Source: JAHJQQ01 sp964458835 (lineage in GTDB: Bacteria; Pseudomonadota; Gammaproteobacteria; Thiohalobacterales; Thiohalobacteraceae). Taken from it: a stretch of 16,168 nt of DNA. The position numbers and the translations under genes are program-made. The first letter of the stretch is position 1, and each line of letters begins with the position of its first letter. The DNA is taken from positions 1 through 16,168 of the forward strand of contig CAYWKV010000056.1 in NCBI GenBank assembly GCA_964458835.1, read 5' to 3'. A model generated the notes under the pieces. That model was not told where the DNA came from, did not search any database, and saw nothing but the letters and a program-made list of their open reading frames with translations. Shown here piece by piece: positions 14,887 through 16,168 of this stretch.

Positions 14887-15513
14887 ATGGCCCTAGTCGC
14901 CAACCGCCGTTCGGTCATGACGCTGTTTTCAGACGCCACCTGTCCCTACAGTCACCGGACACGGATCGTGCTGGCGGAGAAGAACATCACGGTGGAGATC
15001 GTCAATATCGATCCGGACAACAAGCCGGAGGATCTGATCGATCTCAATCCCTACCAGACCGTGCCCACCCTGGTGGATCGCGAGCTGGTGCTGTACGGCT
15101 CCCGCGTGATCATGGAGTATCTGGACGAGCGCTTTCCGCACCCGCCGCTCATGCCCGTGGACCCCGTCTCGCGCGCCAAGGCGCGGCTGATGATGTACCG
15201 CATCGACAAGGACTGGTACAGCCTGATCACCGAGATCGAGGCCAAGGGCGAGAAGAATGCCGCCAAGGCGAAGAAGATGCTGCGCGACAGCATCACCTCC
15301 AGCGCCGAGGTGTTCGGCGCCTTCCCGTATTTCCTCAGCGAGGAATTCAGCCTCGTCGACTGCTATGTCGCGCCGCTGCTGTGGCGCCTGCCGTACTACA
15401 AGATCGACCTGCCCAAGCAGGCCCAGCCGGTACTCGATTATGCCGACCGTATCTTCCGGCGCGAATCGTTCAAGCTCAGCCTGACCGAGCCGGAGCGGGA
15501 GATGCGGGAGTAG
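14887..15513 (+). CDS. sspA: SspA, stringent starvation protein A
   Basis: GST-fold protein that binds RNA polymerase and alters transcription during starvation and acid stress. It has 208 residues, close to E. coli SspA: ANRRSVMTLFS, RTRIVLAEKNI, LNPYQTVPTLVDRELVLYGS, IMEYLDERFPHPPLMPV, KDWYSLI, PYFLSEEFSLVDCYVAPLLW, and ending SLTEPEREMRE. A thioredoxin-like CPYS is present at residues 19-22 where E. coli has IYS and no Cys. The ribosome site GAGGAG is 8 bases from the ATG. The stop TAG runs straight into the heptamer repeat that separates it from sspB. SspA-SspB pairing as in E. coli. Confidence 0.96.
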   Translation: MALVANRRSVMTLFSDATCPYSHRTRIVLAEKNITVEIVNIDPDNKPEDLIDLNPYQTVPTLVDRELVLYGSRVIMEYLDERFPHPPLMPVDPVSRAKARLMMYRIDKDWYSLITEIEAKGEKNAAKAKKMLRDSITSSAEVFGAFPYFLSEEFSLVDCYVAPLLWRLPYYKIDLPKQAQPVLDYADRIFRRESFKLSLTEPEREMRE

Positions 15514-15518
15514 GGCAG

Positions 15519-15611
15519 GGACGAGGTGCTAGGGACGAGGGACTAGGCAAATGCTCGGCAGGTTACGCACTTCTTTCCTAGGCCCTCGTCCCTAATCCCT
15601 AGCCCCTGCAG
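15519..15611 (+). repeat. Heptamer-based palindromic repeat, copy B (sspA-sspB junction)
   Basis: Left arm in 7-base steps from 15519: GGACGAG, GTGCTAG, GGACGAG, GGACTAG. Right arm in 7-base steps from 15577: CCTAGGC, CCTCGTC, CCTAATC, CCTAGCC, CCTGCAG. The core arms 15530-15547 and 15577-15594 are reverse complements in 17 of 18 bases, with a 29-base loop. Positions 15524-15541 match copy A (6455-6472) in 17 of 18. It fills almost the whole sspA-sspB gap and ends 6 bases before the sspB ATG. Confidence 0.92.
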
Positions 15612-15617
15612 TTAATT

Positions 15618-16001
15618 ATGACTTCCAGCCGTCCTTATCTCATCCGTGCGATCAACGAGTGGATCCTCGACAACCAGCTGACGCCGTATCTGCTGGTCAA
15701 TGCCGAGATGCCCGGTGTCGAGGTGCCGGACCGCTACGTCGACAAGGGTAAGATCGTCCTGAACATCAATCCGCGCGCCGTCAGTGGCCTGCTGATCGCC
15801 AACGACCATATCACCTTCAGTGCACGTTTCGCCGGCACGCCCATGCAGGTGCATGTCCCCATCATGGCGGTGCTGGCCATCTACGCCCAGGAGAACGGCC
15901 GCGGCATGATGTTCAACGAGGACGAGGAACAGCCGCCACCGGAAACGCCCGATGACGCCCCCGCCCGCGGTGGCCGGCCGAGCCTCAAGGTCGTCAAATA
16001 A
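15618..16001 (+). CDS. sspB: SspB, ClpXP specificity-enhancing adaptor
   Basis: Adaptor that binds ssrA-tagged proteins from stalled ribosomes and tethers them to ClpX. It has 127 residues, shorter than E. coli SspB (165) because the acidic linker is reduced. The folded domain carries RPYLIRAINEWILDNQLTPY, KIVLNINPRAVSGLLIANDH, FSARFAGTPMQVHVPIMAVL and AIYAQENGRGMMF. A short acidic/Pro linker (EDEEQPPPETPDD) leads to the ClpX-docking tail GGRPSLKVVK. The ATG at 15618 follows copy B of the heptamer palindrome (CTGCAGTTAATTATG); no Shine-Dalgarno is seen, so it may depend on coupling or on structure in the repeat RNA. Confidence 0.96.
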   Translation: MTSSRPYLIRAINEWILDNQLTPYLLVNAEMPGVEVPDRYVDKGKIVLNINPRAVSGLLIANDHITFSARFAGTPMQVHVPIMAVLAIYAQENGRGMMFNEDEEQPPPETPDDAPARGGRPSLKVVK

Positions 16002-16050
16002 CGACAACGCCGCCCGGCTGGACCGACTCGCCGAGGCGATCTACTTTTAC

Positions 16051-16168
16051 CGCAAAGGACGCAAAGCCGCGCAAAGAACAGCGAAAACATGATGGCCACG
16101 AAATCCACGAAATCCACGAAAAGGATTTATGTTTACACCCATTAGCTTTCGTGGGTTTCGTGGATTTC
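16051..16168. repeat. Nonamer repeat array with mirrored arms after sspB
   Basis: First CGCAAAGGA, CGCAAAGCC and CGCAAAGAA (16051-16078). Then CCACGAAAT twice and CCACGAAAA (16096-16122), a 24-base spacer, and TTTCGTGG twice in reverse (16147-16163). The arms 16100-16121 and 16147-16168 are reverse complements in 21 of 22 bases. The right arm reaches the window edge and may continue. The 49 bases between sspB and this array hold nothing I can identify. Confidence 0.88.

Noticed and set aside
16051..16168. CRISPR array
   Set aside because: Units are 9 bases without spacers of constant length, and they occur in inverted orientation; not CRISPR.

Overview
The window reads as a scaffold from a high-GC gammaproteobacterium. 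It is probably a draft or metagenome assembly, because it holds two runs of N (100 at 8553-8652 and 10 at 14737-14746). Protein similarity and gene order both fit Gammaproteobacteria. The order kdsD / mlaFEDCB-ibaG-murA-hisGDC-degS(algW)-nif3-petABC-sspAB is, from memory, close to the Pseudomonas order. A sulfur-oxidiser or Chromatiales-like lineage is possible, but I cannot fix the genus.

Layout. Bases 1-1378 are minus strand: the 5' part of kdsD, a small CxxC metal-binding protein, the decayed 3' half of a YrbG-type Na+/Ca2+ antiporter, and a small CxxC/CxxxxH protein of unknown function. A 356-nt divergent region leads into a plus-strand cell-envelope block: mlaF, mlaE, mlaD, mlaC, mlaB (retrograde phospholipid transport), ibaG (BolA-like) and murA (first step of peptidoglycan synthesis). 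Then come three histidine genes, hisG (short form), hisD and hisC, with an assembly gap between hisD and hisC. The membrane-anchored protease degS/algW runs convergently on the minus strand and is divergent from nif3 (YbgI family). The cytochrome bc1 operon petABC follows, then a short gap, then sspA and sspB. Short nonamer repeats end the window.

How the genes work together. The left half concerns the envelope: KdsD feeds Kdo/LPS synthesis, Mla maintains outer-membrane lipid asymmetry, MurA starts the wall precursor, and DegS/AlgW is the envelope-stress protease. The right half holds the respiratory bc1 complex and the SspA/SspB starvation and proteolysis-adaptor pair.

No new multi-gene system is visible; the protein-coding content is conserved housekeeping. 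What is unusual lies between the genes. There is a palindromic family of degenerate heptamers (two copies, murA-hisG and sspA-sspB) that abuts start codons and supplies the end of MurA. There is a REP/BIME-like palindrome between degS and nif3, a mirrored nonamer array at the right edge, a textbook G-quadruplex motif ahead of sspA, and a decayed yrbG at its ancestral position.
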